64,000 bases of DNA from Myxococcales bacterium (GCA_016794505.1 JAEUJZ010000036.1:122659-186658), one strand, 5' to 3'. Shown: positions 43,081-53,770, counted from the stretch's first letter. Notes: generated by a model from the sequence alone, not told the origin. Program-made: numbers and translations.

Positions 43081-44328
43081 GTGCTGCGCGCATCTTCTCT
43101 CCGTCGGTTTGCCTTGGGCTGGCCTGCTGTCTTCTGCCTTCTAGCCTTGCCTGCTTGCCGCGCGTCTTCCTCGGGCAATCGTGGGCCGCAGGCCCCGTCT
43201 CAGCCTGCGGCCTTGGACATGGCCAGCCGGCCACCGTTTGTGCGCAGCGACATCCCACGCATCGACATGCACACGCACGTGCTTCTGGGAGCCGCCAGCC
43301 GGGCTGCGCGCCTGTTCGATCGCAATGGCATCGTCCATGCCGTAAACCTCTCGGGGCCGCCGGCTTCCGTGGGGCTTGATGACTTCATCGCCGACAGCGA
43401 GATCGCGTACAGCCGCTCGACGATGTTCACCAACCTCGACTGGTCGCTGTGTGAACAGTCAGGCTATGCCGAGCGCATGGTCGAGGATCTGGTACGCGCC
43501 AAAGCGCTTGGCGCACGCGGCCTGAAGATCCCCAAGATCCTGGGCCTTGGAGCCAGAGGACCGTCGGGAAAGCTGCTGGCAATCGACGACAGCAGTCTGG
43601 ATCTCGTGTTTGAAAAGGCCGGTGAGCTCGGCATGCCGGTGGCCATCCACAGCGGCGATCCGCAGGCCTTCTGGCAAGAACCCAGCGCGCGGAACGAGCG
43701 CTATGAAGAGCTACAAGCCCACCCTAGCTGGAGCTTCTACGCCCCGCATCAGCGAGGCGAGGTTCCCTCGTGGCAGGCGCTGTTCGAGGCCTTCGTTCGT
43801 CGCGTCGCGCGCCATCCCAAGACGATCTTTATTGGCGTTCACTTCGGAAACGCTCCCGAGGATCCCGAGCTTGTGGCCCGCGCCTTGGACACCTATCCCA
43901 ACCTGCTCATCGACACAGCGGCACGTCTGCCGGCCATCGGTCGGCGCGACGCGAACCACTCACCCGAAAGAATGCGCGCGTTTTTTCTGAAGTACCAAGA
44001 CCGCATCCTGTTCGGCAGCGACACGGCGGTGGGACGTGCGCCAGATGCGCTGATGTTTGGCTCGACGGGAAAAGAGCCGCCCAGCGAAGCGGACGGCGAC
44101 CGCTTCTTTGAGGCGACGTGGCGGTACTTTGAAACGATGGACAGCGACATCCCCAGCCCAACGCCGATCCAGGGACGCTGGAACATCGCCGGCATTGGCC
44201 TGCCGCGCGCCGTGCTGGAAAAGATCTATTACCGGAACGCCGCGCGCCTGCTTTCGTTGACGATTTCGCCAACGCCGCTGCCCAAGCCCGAGCCGAAGAT
44301 CGTACCCGGCAGCTTGCAGGATCTATAG
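43081..44328 (+). CDS. Amidohydrolase-family lipoprotein (TIM-barrel metal hydrolase)
   Basis: The GTG at 43081 gives a 415-aa protein with a lipobox-like site (LLALPAC). The earlier in-frame start lies inside the divergent gene region and is less likely. The catalytic fold is of the amidohydrolase-2 type: metal ligands DMHTHV near residue 63, AIHSGDPQ, FIGVHFGN and the terminal Asp in LFGSDTAVGR. These enzymes are usually decarboxylases or lactonases acting on ring substrates. Export and lipidation are unusual for the family. Substrate is unknown. Confidence 0.87.
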   Translation: MLRASSLRRFALGWPAVFCLLALPACRASSSGNRGPQAPSQPAALDMASRPPFVRSDIPRIDMHTHVLLGAASRAARLFDRNGIVHAVNLSGPPASVGLDDFIADSEIAYSRSTMFTNLDWSLCEQSGYAERMVEDLVRAKALGARGLKIPKILGLGARGPSGKLLAIDDSSLDLVFEKAGELGMPVAIHSGDPQAFWQEPSARNERYEELQAHPSWSFYAPHQRGEVPSWQALFEAFVRRVARHPKTIFIGVHFGNAPEDPELVARALDTYPNLLIDTAARLPAIGRRDANHSPERMRAFFLKYQDRILFGSDTAVGRAPDALMFGSTGKEPPSEADGDRFFEATWRYFETMDSDIPSPTPIQGRWNIAGIGLPRAVLEKIYYRNAARLLSLTISPTPLPKPEPKIVPGSLQDL

Positions 44329-44420
44329 CGCAGAGCCCGGACGAGCGCGGCGCACTGCCTACGCCATCGGTCCCGTCCCCCACGCTCGGTTCCGATGCTT
44401 AAAGACCGTGGGCCTGCGGC

Positions 44421-45194
44421 TTACGAGGCCTTGCCCCCATCGCGCTTGCCCATCTTGATCAGCGGGCGCCCCTTGGGAGCAGCAGGAGGAGTACCGGGAG
44501 TGACCGCGGGAGCCGGCTCGCCACGGCGACGCTCGATGACGACGCGCTTGATGCGCACCTCTTGCATCGGTCGATCCATGCTGTCGCGCGGTACGCGGGC
44601 AATCGACTTGACCAGCGGGATCTCTTTGCACTGGCCAAAGATCTGGTAGTGCCCCCCTGCGCGCCCACCATCATCAAGAGCCGTCGTAGGCCCTTCGGTG
44701 ATGAAGAACTGCGAGTCGCCTGTGTTGGGACCGCGGTTGGCCATGGCCATCATGCCGCCGGCTGCAAAGCTGTGCGGCGCGTTTTTCTCGTCGAGGATGC
44801 TGTAGCCAACATTGCCGCTGCCACGCCCCGTAACATCGCCGCCCTGGATCATGAAGCCGGGAATGACGCGGTGGAAGATAAGGCCGTCGTAAAACGGCTT
44901 CTTCTTCCACTCGCCGGACGTCGGGTCACGGAAGGGCCGTAGGCCGCGGGCCAAGCCGACGAAGTTGGCGACGGTGTTGGGCGCGTCCTTTTCAAAAAGC
45001 TCGCAGGTAAACGAGCCCATCGAGGTCTCGATCACGGCGGTCAGCGTTCCTTGACCGGGAACGCCTCGCGTCGCTTCGTCGATGGGGAACTTGCCGCCGA
45101 GCGGGTCCGCGCCTCCCTGTGCGAAGGCAGCGGGCAGCGCGGAAGCCAGCGTCAATGCAGTGACTACACCAAGAGCAGAGGTTCGCAGCGTCAT
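44421..45194 (-). CDS. Exported peptidyl-prolyl cis-trans isomerase (cyclophilin type)
   Basis: The ATG at 45194 gives 257 aa with a signal peptide (ALGVVTALTLASALPAAFAQ). The cyclophilin core shows FHRVIPGFMIQGGD, GMMAMANRG, and DSQFFIT, with the Arg, Phe and Gln of the active site conserved. It would accelerate proline isomerisation in the periplasm. A C-terminal extension is rich in Pro and Lys (TPGTPPAAPKGRP). The gene follows nuoI on the same strand after a 94-bp gap, so it may be read through from the complex I cluster. Confidence 0.92.
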   Translation of the reverse strand: MTLRTSALGVVTALTLASALPAAFAQGGADPLGGKFPIDEATRGVPGQGTLTAVIETSMGSFTCELFEKDAPNTVANFVGLARGLRPFRDPTSGEWKKKPFYDGLIFHRVIPGFMIQGGDVTGRGSGNVGYSILDEKNAPHSFAAGGMMAMANRGPNTGDSQFFITEGPTTALDDGGRAGGHYQIFGQCKEIPLVKSIARVPRDSMDRPMQEVRIKRVVIERRRGEPAPAVTPGTPPAAPKGRPLIKMGKRDGGKAS

Positions 45195-45288
45195 GGAGAT
45201 TCTTTTTGCTGGATGGGTTGCGATGCGTTGAGAACGCGGTGTCTGACGAGGGCGAAGGCGCCCGGATTCAACAACGGCAGAGAATCGA

Positions 45289-45915
45289 TTACGGCGTCTC
45301 GTCGCGCGTCTTGTCGGCCTTGGCGCGCCAGTCGCCGCCCACGCCCCCCTGCACCGCCGTCGAGGCCGCGCCACGCTTGAGCAGATCGAGCTTGCCCAAG
45401 ATGGCATCGGCCCGAAAGTCGACGGCGGTCGCGTGCTCGCCCGTGTCCATGCGGATGGCATCGCAGGGACAGGCCTCGACGCACAGGCCGCAGACCACGC
45501 AGCGAAGCTCATCGATCTCGAAGACCTTGGGGCGCTTCTCGTTGCCGTTGCCGGTCTCTTCCGGGACGATGGTGATGCAGTGCGCCGGGCACACCGTCGG
45601 GCACAGCATGCAGGCAACGCAGCGCACCTCGCCATCTTCGCGATGCATCAGACGGTGCAAGCCGCGGTTGCGCGGCGGGTACTTCACCTTCTGCTCGGGG
45701 TACTCGACGGTGACGGTGTACTTGCGTGAAAACAGGTTAGCGAAGAAGTGCTTGGCAGTGACGCCCAGGCCCTTCACCACTTCCGGCAAATAGATGCGCT
45801 GTTCCAGCGAGTCGGGACGCCCGACGACGCGAACAGCCACCGTGCCTTTGCGCGGTCCGCCGCCCTGCGGGGCAGCCGGAGCCGCGTGCGTTTTTTCAGC
45901 GTGCGATGCAGCCAC
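45289..45915 (-). CDS. nuoI: NADH-quinone oxidoreductase subunit I
   Basis: A 208-aa ferredoxin-like subunit of complex I starting with GTG after a GGAGG ribosome site. It has an Ala/Pro-rich N-terminal extension and the two 4Fe-4S motifs CVACMLCPTVCP and CVVCGLCVEACP for clusters N6a and N6b. It passes electrons from the N-module toward quinone in the connecting Q-module. It is the last complex I gene visible in this cluster: no nuoJ follows within the window. Confidence 0.95.
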   Translation of the reverse strand: MAASHAEKTHAAPAAPQGGGPRKGTVAVRVVGRPDSLEQRIYLPEVVKGLGVTAKHFFANLFSRKYTVTVEYPEQKVKYPPRNRGLHRLMHREDGEVRCVACMLCPTVCPAHCITIVPEETGNGNEKRPKVFEIDELRCVVCGLCVEACPCDAIRMDTGEHATAVDFRADAILGKLDLLKRGAASTAVQGGVGGDWRAKADKTRDETP

Positions 45916-45939
45916 GGGTGATTCCCTCCAGTGAGCCTG

Positions 45940-47073
<1,134 letters not shown>

Positions 47074-47094
47074 GTTGTAGGTTCCCCGGTAGCC

Positions 47095-48849
47095 CTAGCC
47101 TCTGGAGTTTGCGAAGCGCAGCTGAACCGGTGGCAGCTCGCGGCCCCAGTCCGCCGATGCAAACGGCCCCGCGCTGCCGTCTTGTGGCTGCACCGCAGCA
47201 GTGAGCTGCAGGAAGGCCTGGCGTGGCGACTTCTGCCAGGCTTCGCCTTCGACCCAGCGGGTCTTCTTGGCAATCATCGACACAAGCTCCATGTGACTCC
47301 GCGCGTCGCCTGCCGGGCTGACAGAGCACCGGATGCGCTGCACCATGCTCTTGGCGTTGGTGAAGCTGCCGTCGACTTCAGCCCACGTGCAGGCGGGAAG
47401 CTGCACGTGGGCGCGACGAACCAGCGGTGAGTCATGCACAGCCTGTACGACGAAGGTCTCAAGCGCGTCGAGCGAGGGCGCCAGCTCGACCAGGACCGCG
47501 TCATCAAACGGCAGATCCTCGCCGACCATCCACAGCGCTTTGAGCGCGCCTTTGCCCAAGTCAGAGCGCAAGGCATCTGCGTCCCCAGCTCCGGCCCCGG
47601 CGAAGACCTGGGCACCGCGGGTGTTGGGGTTCATGTCGGCGTGGCGCAGGATTTTGTCGGCGCGCTCGGGGTGGCTCTTCCGGCCGACCACATAGCGACG
47701 GACCGTGGCGCCAGCAGCTTCCAGCTTGGCAGCCACCTGCGACAGGCCAAACAGGGCCTCGTTTTCTGCCTGAGCGTTAAACACAAGGCCGATCGTTCCG
47801 CCTTTTTGAACCGTGCCACTTAGGCGCTCGGCGGCAAAGCTCGTGGCTTTGTCGACGCTGACCGCTTGGGCTGGCAGGCCACGACCTGATCCGATGCGTG
47901 CGCCACTGTGTCGGCGGCTGCGGATCTCTTTGTATGTGAAGCGCCCGTCGTCGCACATCCAGTACTTGTTGACCGACAGGTTCTCGCGCGGGACCAAGCG
48001 CCACACTTCGCCTTGGCCGTGGTGGATCTCGACGTTGCAGCCGGTGGCGCAGCCGGGGCACACCGAGGGAACCGTGTACAGCTCCCAGGCGCGCAGGGTG
48101 AAGCGGAAGTCCTTGCTGGTCAGCGCACCGACGGGGCAGACATCGACGGTGTTCAACGAATAGGGGTTATCAAGGCGCTGCCCCGGCGCAACCGTTAGCT
48201 GCTCGCGATCGCCACGCCATGCCATGCCCAGTTGATGCACGCCGGCCACTTCGTCGCAGACGCGGATGCAGCGGCTGCACAGGATGCAGCGCTCGGCATC
48301 GAGCACGATGTGCGGGCCGATATCCGCCATCTTCGGCTTGTGGACCTTGTCGAACTCTGTGCGCGAGCCCTTGTGATCCCAGTCGTCGTACAGCTTCTGC
48401 AGCGTACACTCGCCCGCTTTGTCGCAAATCGGGCAGTCAACGGGGTGATTGACCAGCGTGAATTCCAACATCTGCTGGCGCGCTTGCACGACGCGGGCGC
48501 TGTTCGTCACCACTTCCATCTTGTCGGCGACGGGCGTGTAGCACGAAGGCACCAGCTTGGGCTGGCCGACGACTTCGACCAAGCACTGACGACAAACCGC
48601 CGGAGAGCTCAGGCCGGGGTGATAGCAGAAGTAGCTGACGTCGACGCCATTCTGCAGACACGCCTCAAGAACATTCGTCCCCTTTTTGACCTGGACCTCG
48701 CGTCCATCGACTTTGATCGTGACCATATCGGACGGCGCGGGGGCGACCGGTGTCGCTGCGGTTGCGCCCGCAGCAGGGGCGGCAATATCACGCAGCGCTT
48801 CGGCAATGGCCGGCTTGGTGGTGGGGGCGTTCCTCAAGTCCTGGGACAT
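47095..48849 (-). CDS. nuoG: NADH-quinone oxidoreductase subunit G
   Basis: The 584-aa subunit has a 2Fe-2S ferredoxin domain (CYHPGLSSPAVCRQCLVEV), the HPVDCPICDKAGEC segment for N5 with its His ligand region, and CILCSRCIRVC for N4. The next segment reads CPGCATGC followed 27 residues later by Cys (NKYWMC), that is CxxCxxxCx27C, which matches the N7 cluster ligand pattern of E. coli and Thermus. A shortened molybdopterin-like domain follows, so the protein is shorter than E. coli NuoG. nuoE and nuoF, which normally lie next to nuoG, are absent here. Confidence 0.93.
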   Translation of the reverse strand: MSQDLRNAPTTKPAIAEALRDIAAPAAGATAATPVAPAPSDMVTIKVDGREVQVKKGTNVLEACLQNGVDVSYFCYHPGLSSPAVCRQCLVEVVGQPKLVPSCYTPVADKMEVVTNSARVVQARQQMLEFTLVNHPVDCPICDKAGECTLQKLYDDWDHKGSRTEFDKVHKPKMADIGPHIVLDAERCILCSRCIRVCDEVAGVHQLGMAWRGDREQLTVAPGQRLDNPYSLNTVDVCPVGALTSKDFRFTLRAWELYTVPSVCPGCATGCNVEIHHGQGEVWRLVPRENLSVNKYWMCDDGRFTYKEIRSRRHSGARIGSGRGLPAQAVSVDKATSFAAERLSGTVQKGGTIGLVFNAQAENEALFGLSQVAAKLEAAGATVRRYVVGRKSHPERADKILRHADMNPNTRGAQVFAGAGAGDADALRSDLGKGALKALWMVGEDLPFDDAVLVELAPSLDALETFVVQAVHDSPLVRRAHVQLPACTWAEVDGSFTNAKSMVQRIRCSVSPAGDARSHMELVSMIAKKTRWVEGEAWQKSPRQAFLQLTAAVQPQDGSAGPFASADWGRELPPVQLRFANSRG

Positions 48850-48867
48850 CGGTCTTCTCTAGCTCCG

Positions 48868-50226
48868 TCAGCGGTCGCACTCGCCGCCGATCATGTTGAT
48901 CATGCCGAAGGTGGGGATGATGTCGGCGACACCAGCGCCGATGATGAGCTTGGGCACCGACTGCATCAGGATGAAGCAGGGGGCGCGCACATGGCAGCGA
49001 TATGGCCGGCCCGTTCCGTCGGAGACAAGGTAGAAACCCAGCTCGCCATTGCCGCCTTCGGTGTAGCTGTACGCCTCGCCCGGAGGAATCTTCACGCCGT
49101 CGACGATCTGCTTGAAGTGGCCGATCATGCCTTCGATGGTGTTGTACACCTGGCTCTTGGGCGGCAGCGAGATGCGCGGATCGTCGAGCTTGAACGGCCC
49201 CGCGGGGATCTGATCAAGCGCCTGTTCCAGGATGCGCATCGACTGCCGCATCTCTTCCATGCGCACGGCGAAGCGGTCGTAGTTGTCGCCGGTAGAACCG
49301 ACAGGCACGTCGAAGTCAAAGCGGTCATAGACCAGATACGGGTGATCCTTGCGCACGTCGTACGGTACGCCCGTCGAGCGCAAGCAGGGGCCGGTCCAGC
49401 CATAGGCGACGGCTTCTTCCGCCGAGATCACCGCAACGCCGTCCATGCGGTCGCGGAAGATGCGGTTCTTAACGATCAACTTTTCGACGTCGACCATCGC
49501 CTCGCGGCACTTGGCGAGCACGTCGCGCAGACGCTGCGCGAAGTTATCGGTCAGGTCCGCGGCCACGCCACCGATGCGCACGTATGAGTGCGTCAGACGC
49601 GCGCCTGTTAGCTCTTCGAGAAGCTCCCACAGCCACTCGCGGCACTTGATCATCCACAGAAACGGCGTGAACGCGCCGACTTCCATACCGGACGCACCGA
49701 CGCAGGTCAGGTGATCGGTAATGCGCGAGATCTCGCCGATGAGGACGCGAATGTACTGGGCGCGTTCCGGGATCTTGTCGCTGATGCCGAGCAGCTTTTC
49801 CGCCGCCATCGCGAAGCCGACGTTGTTAAGCAACGGCGAGACGTAGTTCAAGCGGTCGGTGTACGGGAAGACCTGCGTGTACGTCGCGTACTCGGCCTCT
49901 TTCTCGAAGCAGCGATGCAGGTAGCCGACTTGCACGTCGGCCTCTTTCACCGTCTCGCCATCCACGGTCAGGATGATGCGCACGGTGCCGTGCATAGCGG
50001 GGTGCGAGGGGCCCATGTTGATGGTCATGGGCTCCGTGGGCAGTGGCGCATCGTCGTCTGCGTCTTCACCGAAGCCCGGTGGAAACTGCGGTCGCGAACG
50101 CAGCTCACGCGCCGCGCCGCTGACAATCTCGTCGGGAGTCGGCATCCCAAAGACCATCTTCTGCGGACCTGCCGAGGAACCCGAGCGAGCGTCTTGACTG
50201 GAATTCGAGGGTGGAGAGTGGGCCAT
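48868..50226 (-). CDS. nuoD: NADH-quinone oxidoreductase subunit D
   Basis: The ATG at 50226 gives 452 aa; an in-frame GTG nine bases earlier directly follows the nuoC stop and could be used instead. After a Pro/Ser-rich N-terminal extension of about 65 residues comes the 49-kDa subunit core: MGPSHPAMHGTVRI, GYLHRCFEKEAE, and TDHLTCVGASGMEVGA, and the end segment IPTFGMINMIGGECDR. It forms the quinone site with NuoB. The N-terminal extension is not part of the usual subunit and has no homology I recognise. Confidence 0.94.
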   Translation of the reverse strand: MAHSPPSNSSQDARSGSSAGPQKMVFGMPTPDEIVSGAARELRSRPQFPPGFGEDADDDAPLPTEPMTINMGPSHPAMHGTVRIILTVDGETVKEADVQVGYLHRCFEKEAEYATYTQVFPYTDRLNYVSPLLNNVGFAMAAEKLLGISDKIPERAQYIRVLIGEISRITDHLTCVGASGMEVGAFTPFLWMIKCREWLWELLEELTGARLTHSYVRIGGVAADLTDNFAQRLRDVLAKCREAMVDVEKLIVKNRIFRDRMDGVAVISAEEAVAYGWTGPCLRSTGVPYDVRKDHPYLVYDRFDFDVPVGSTGDNYDRFAVRMEEMRQSMRILEQALDQIPAGPFKLDDPRISLPPKSQVYNTIEGMIGHFKQIVDGVKIPPGEAYSYTEGGNGELGFYLVSDGTGRPYRCHVRAPCFILMQSVPKLIIGAGVADIIPTFGMINMIGGECDR

Positions 50227-50235
50227 TTGGGTCAC

Positions 50236-50730
50236 TTACTCCATGCTGTAGTCGCGGCGAATCAGAGGCTGCCGCTTTTCTTTGGGGTAGTCCTTGCGCA
50301 GCGGATGGCCGACGAACTCTTCGTACATCAGCACGCGTCGGAGGTCGGGGTGGCCGGTGAACTTGATGCCGAACATGTCCCAGACCTCGCGCTCTTGCCA
50401 GTTGGCGGCCGGCCAGATCGAGATCACGGAGTCCACCGCCGGATTGGGCCCATCCTCGCTACAGGCTACGGGCACCTTGATTCGCAGCCGGGATCCCGAC
50501 TGCATCGAGCGCAGGTGATAGACGACTTCAAAGCGCGGATCTCGACCGAGGAAATCAACAGCCGTCAGATCGACAAGGAAGTCAAAGCCCAGGCTGCCTT
50601 TGAGCCAGCGCATGACGGAAAGCAGGGTTTCGCTGCGAATCACCGCCGTGTCGTCGCCACAGTTGCTGTGGGTCGAAACGATGGCGCTTGGGAACTGCGC
50701 GACAAGCTTGTCTAGATCGGCCTTGCTCAT
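50236..50730 (-). CDS. nuoC: NADH-quinone oxidoreductase subunit C
   Basis: A 164-aa 30-kDa-type subunit with the family signature EREVWDMFGIKFTGHPDLRRVLM and the end GHPLRKDYP. It is a separate protein here, not fused to NuoD as in E. coli. The stop lies next to the nuoD start, so translational coupling is likely. The subunit is a structural part of the Q-module. Confidence 0.95.
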   Translation of the reverse strand: MSKADLDKLVAQFPSAIVSTHSNCGDDTAVIRSETLLSVMRWLKGSLGFDFLVDLTAVDFLGRDPRFEVVYHLRSMQSGSRLRIKVPVACSEDGPNPAVDSVISIWPAANWQEREVWDMFGIKFTGHPDLRRVLMYEEFVGHPLRKDYPKEKRQPLIRRDYSME

Positions 50731-50799
50731 GTTGGCGTCTTCTGGCTGGCTTCGGAGGAATCCCGCATCGCGGCAGAGCCTGCCGAAGCCGACCGGAGG

Positions 50800-51336
50800 T
50801 TAGGAAATAATGGGAAGATGACCGGGCTGACGAGGCCGTGGAGTGACCCACTCGCCACCGTGCTTCTCGCCGCGATCTCGCCGCTGCACCCAGGTCGTGC
50901 CTTCTTGAATCTTCTTCTGCAGAAGAATCAGCCCGTCCAACACCTGCTCGGGACGCGGCGGGCAGCCAGGGATGTAGACATCGACCGGAACGATCTGATC
51001 GCAGCCGGGCACCGTGTTGTAGTTCTGGTAAAAGCCGCCCGTCGACGCGCAGACTCCGAATGCGACGACGTACTTGGGCTCGGCCATCTGCACCCAGATG
51101 CGATGCAGCGCGGGAGCCTGCTTTTCCGTGATGGTGCCGACGACAAACAACAGATCGGCCTGCCGTGGAGAGAAGCGGGGAAACTCGGCTCCGAAGCGCG
51201 CGATGTCGTACTTGGAAGCCGCGGTCGCCATGTACTCCATGCCGCAGCACGCCGTCACGAACGGGTAGCTGAACAGCGAGTACTTCCTCGCCCAGTTGAG
51301 GGCGCTTTCGAGTGTCGATGTGTAGTTTTCTGCCAT
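50800..51336 (-). CDS. nuoB: NADH-quinone oxidoreductase subunit B
   Basis: The ATG at 51336 is chosen; the extra sequence before it lies within nuoA and is out of context. The 178-aa subunit carries the four Cys ligands of cluster N2: tandem Cys in [17 protein letters not shown] and [12 protein letters not shown]2 is the last iron-sulfur centre before quinone. The gene lies between nuoA (8 bases) and nuoC (69 bases). Confidence 0.95.
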   Translation of the reverse strand: MAENYTSTLESALNWARKYSLFSYPFVTACCGMEYMATAASKYDIARFGAEFPRFSPRQADLLFVVGTITEKQAPALHRIWVQMAEPKYVVAFGVCASTGGFYQNYNTVPGCDQIVPVDVYIPGCPPRPEQVLDGLILLQKKIQEGTTWVQRRDRGEKHGGEWVTPRPRQPGHLPIIS

Positions 51337-51344
51337 GGTCGCTC

Positions 51345-51746
51345 TTAGCCCCAGCCGATGGCGCGCTTCCGCCAAACATAGGCGAGCGCGACGACGAGAG
51401 TGCCGATGAAGACCAACATTTCGACGAAGCCAAAGGCGGTGACGGTACCCAGACACTGCGTCCCGCTGACGGTCCCCAGACAGGACAGCCGACGATACAG
51501 CGCTGCCCATGGATACAGGAACGCTGACTCGATATCGAAGATCAGGAACAGGATCGCCACCTGATAGAACTTGACCGAAAAGCGGACGCGCGGGCTGCCG
51601 ATGGGATCAGAGCCACACTCGAACGGCGACAGCTTCTCGGGATCTGGGCGCTTGGGGCCAAGAAAGACCGCCAACGCCATGAAGAAACACGAGAAGCCGA
51701 TGCCAAACAGGATGGCGACGAGAGTGGGGGCGTAGTCGACGGACAT
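51345..51746 (-). CDS. nuoA: NADH-quinone oxidoreductase subunit A
   Basis: A 133-aa membrane subunit with three hydrophobic helices and the signature [10 protein letters not shown], then [25 protein letters not shown]. It is the first gene of the complex I cluster on the minus strand. A short Cys-containing loop ([16 protein letters not shown]) between the last helices is longer than usual. Confidence 0.94.
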   Translation of the reverse strand: MSVDYAPTLVAILFGIGFSCFFMALAVFLGPKRPDPEKLSPFECGSDPIGSPRVRFSVKFYQVAILFLIFDIESAFLYPWAALYRRLSCLGTVSGTQCLGTVTAFGFVEMLVFIGTLVVALAYVWRKRAIGWG

Positions 51747-52447
51747 CGTATGTATGGGACCTCGCTTGCTCCGCGGCGACTATAAATGGGTCGGTAACGG
51801 CGAGTCAAACGCATTTCGTGGCGTCGCAGAGCGGGGGAAGGACGTCGCAGAGCGGGGGAAGAAGGAGGCGTCGCCGGGCCCAGAAGCAAAACGCACGGCC
51901 GAGCCGGGGGGCAAGGCGGCGCGCGGCTTCTGAGTCCTGGCACGCGACATCACCCAGCGAGAAGAGCCAACCCTGAGCAGCCCCGCGCTGGGGCAGACAG
52001 GCGTTCGCGATCCTGGGGACAGTCGTCCTCAGGTCTGCAGGCGCCAGCTGCTGCTGCAAATTGGTCAGACCTTCCACTTGCTAACGTATGGGAATTATTT
52101 GCGCCGATGGGTAGGACTCCCGGCGAACGCTGCGGCGACGCTGGCATGCTTCTTGGAGGGGAAGATCTAGCGGCGCAGACAGGCGGCCACCGGGGCGACA
52201 TGGCCAGAACAGGGTTCTGCACCGGAGCATAGGCCTTCACTTGGTTTACGACACGGTTCGCCGTACGAGAATTTTTGATCACGAATGTCCAAGTGCTTGT
52301 TTTCATAAGATATCTAACAATTTACAAATTTTGTTGTTTGTGGGATATTTGATTATTAACTTTCCTAGCAGTGTTCGGCTTCGATTGGTTATCGTTGGAT
52401 AATTGCTCGTCGCGGAGCACGTTTACTCGTTGACTGTGGGGGAACTA
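51747..52447. other. Upstream region of nuo cluster and of the CxxCH lipoprotein gene
   Basis: About 700 bases without a convincing gene. The half next to nuoA is GC-rich and contains a 21-bp tandem duplication; short open frames here have no codon-usage support. The half from about 52250 to 52410 is clearly AT-rich compared with the rest of the window and carries several TTGTT and TATTT elements, fitting a promoter region for the plus-strand gene at 52448. No single promoter can be fixed. Confidence 0.45.
51822..51863. repeat. 21-bp tandem duplication in nuo leader
   Basis: CGTCGCAGAGCGGGGGAAG occurs twice with an exact period of 21 bases, starting at 51822 and 51843; only the last two bases of each unit differ. 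It may be replication slippage or a duplicated regulator site in the nuo leader; no known motif is matched. Confidence 0.7.
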
Positions 52448-53740
52448 ATGAAGTCTGTACGTCCCGCGTTTTCTCTGGCCGCGCTTGGTGGAGGTGGGCT
52501 TGCCCTCGCCACGCTGAGTGCTGGCCTGCTGGCCGGCTGCCTTCCCGACGCGCCGAAGGCACCGACGCCGCCGAAGATGGAAGAGACCATCAGCATCGAG
52601 GGAACTCTGTCGGCTCGCCAGATGTTCGACACGCAGGTCAAACCCCTCTTGCAATCGACGTGCGGTGCCTGCCACAGCCTGGAAGTCGGCGTCGGACCGG
52701 GCTTTCTGCGCTCGGCCACCCCGGCGCCCGACTACGACCCCTATCCAATCATCACGACGTGGAACAACTTCATCGTGACAGAGCCTGAGCTCTCGGCCCT
52801 TGTGACCAAGGGGCAGCATGAGGGTCCGGCGATGACGATGAGCCAGTACGACACGACGCTGGCCTGGCTGAAGAAAGAAAAGCGCGAGCGTGACTCCTTC
52901 ACCGTCACGCCGTTCAGCCTGCAGCTGCCGCCCTTTGGGATCACGATGTCGCCGAGCAAGACATCGCCGATCTACAACAAGATCCCGCTCGACAGGATCG
53001 ATCCCGCGTTCGTGGGTGCGTACATCCAATTCGTGGCGCTGCCCCTCAATTCGACGACGGGAACCGGGCTTGAGATCAGCGACCTGCGCTTCTTCAACCG
53101 CAAGCCGGGCGCAAGCGCCAACGAGCAGCGCTCGATCTTCTTTAAGAACCCGCTGTTCGTGCTGTGGCGCGCGGGCGTGCCGTATCCCGACCCCGCGCAG
53201 AGCTTCTTCGGCTTCGAGCGCACCATCAAGCTGAACCAAGACGACGTCGGCTCGCCGGGCAATGGCGTGCTGATCATCCCTGGCATCGTCGTTCTGGACC
53301 AGTACCGCACCGGTTATTCGTTGAGCATTGTGTTCGACAAGATCGAGCTGGTGAAGCCCGTCCTCGGCGGCGATCCCTGCACCGCCGGCCAGCTGACCTA
53401 CTTCACCAACAACGTGGCCCGTTACTTGGGGGCCAAGACGGGCATGACGGCCGCGAGCTGCGCGCAAGCCACCTGCCACGACACGACCAGCAAAGTGGCC
53501 GAGATCGACATGTCACCGACTCTGATGACTGGCGCCAACCTGGGCCCGCTGTGTGAACAGCTTAAGTTCTATAACAATCTCGGAGTCATAACCAAGAATA
53601 CCGATCCAAACGGAGGTGCCTCGCATCCGTTCAAATGGACAACGGCGAATAATCGCTGCGGGGTGCTCAGTAGTCCTCCCGAAAATCCATGCTTTGATAA
53701 TTTCAAAACAAAACTCGATACCTGGAAAGCAACCCAGTAA
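52448..53740 (+). CDS. Lipoprotein with single CxxCH haem-binding-like motif
   Basis: The ATG at 52448 with GGGGG upstream gives 430 aa. A lipoprotein signal ends at GLLAGC (Cys about 31), followed by a Pro-rich linker. The segment VKPLLQSTCGACHSLEVG near residue 80 is a cytochrome c CxxCH motif in the context usually seen in c-type haem domains of planctomycete/myxobacterial lipoproteins. A second Cys/His site, QATCHDTTS, is near residue 350. The last 180 bases are visibly less GC-rich than the rest of the gene. It is followed after 30 bases by a smaller lipoprotein, so the two may act together in a periplasmic electron-transfer complex (inferred). Confidence 0.82.
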   Translation: MKSVRPAFSLAALGGGGLALATLSAGLLAGCLPDAPKAPTPPKMEETISIEGTLSARQMFDTQVKPLLQSTCGACHSLEVGVGPGFLRSATPAPDYDPYPIITTWNNFIVTEPELSALVTKGQHEGPAMTMSQYDTTLAWLKKEKRERDSFTVTPFSLQLPPFGITMSPSKTSPIYNKIPLDRIDPAFVGAYIQFVALPLNSTTGTGLEISDLRFFNRKPGASANEQRSIFFKNPLFVLWRAGVPYPDPAQSFFGFERTIKLNQDDVGSPGNGVLIIPGIVVLDQYRTGYSLSIVFDKIELVKPVLGGDPCTAGQLTYFTNNVARYLGAKTGMTAASCAQATCHDTTSKVAEIDMSPTLMTGANLGPLCEQLKFYNNLGVITKNTDPNGGASHPFKWTTANNRCGVLSSPPENPCFDNFKTKLDTWKATQ

Positions 53741-53770
53741 GGAAACGTCCCTCACATGAGGAGATATCTT

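Noticed and set aside
45195..45635. N-terminal extension of the cyclophilin frame
   Set aside because: It lies antisense-independent but in a wrong frame over nuoI; the signal peptide begins at 45194.
48232..49587. Plus-strand frame of 451 codons across nuoG/nuoD
   Set aside because: It spans two well-identified genes on the other strand and has antisense-type composition.
51542..52306. Small minus-strand frames upstream of nuoA
   Set aside because: They lack ribosome sites and codon-position bias, and partly overlap nuoA and an AT-rich non-coding stretch.
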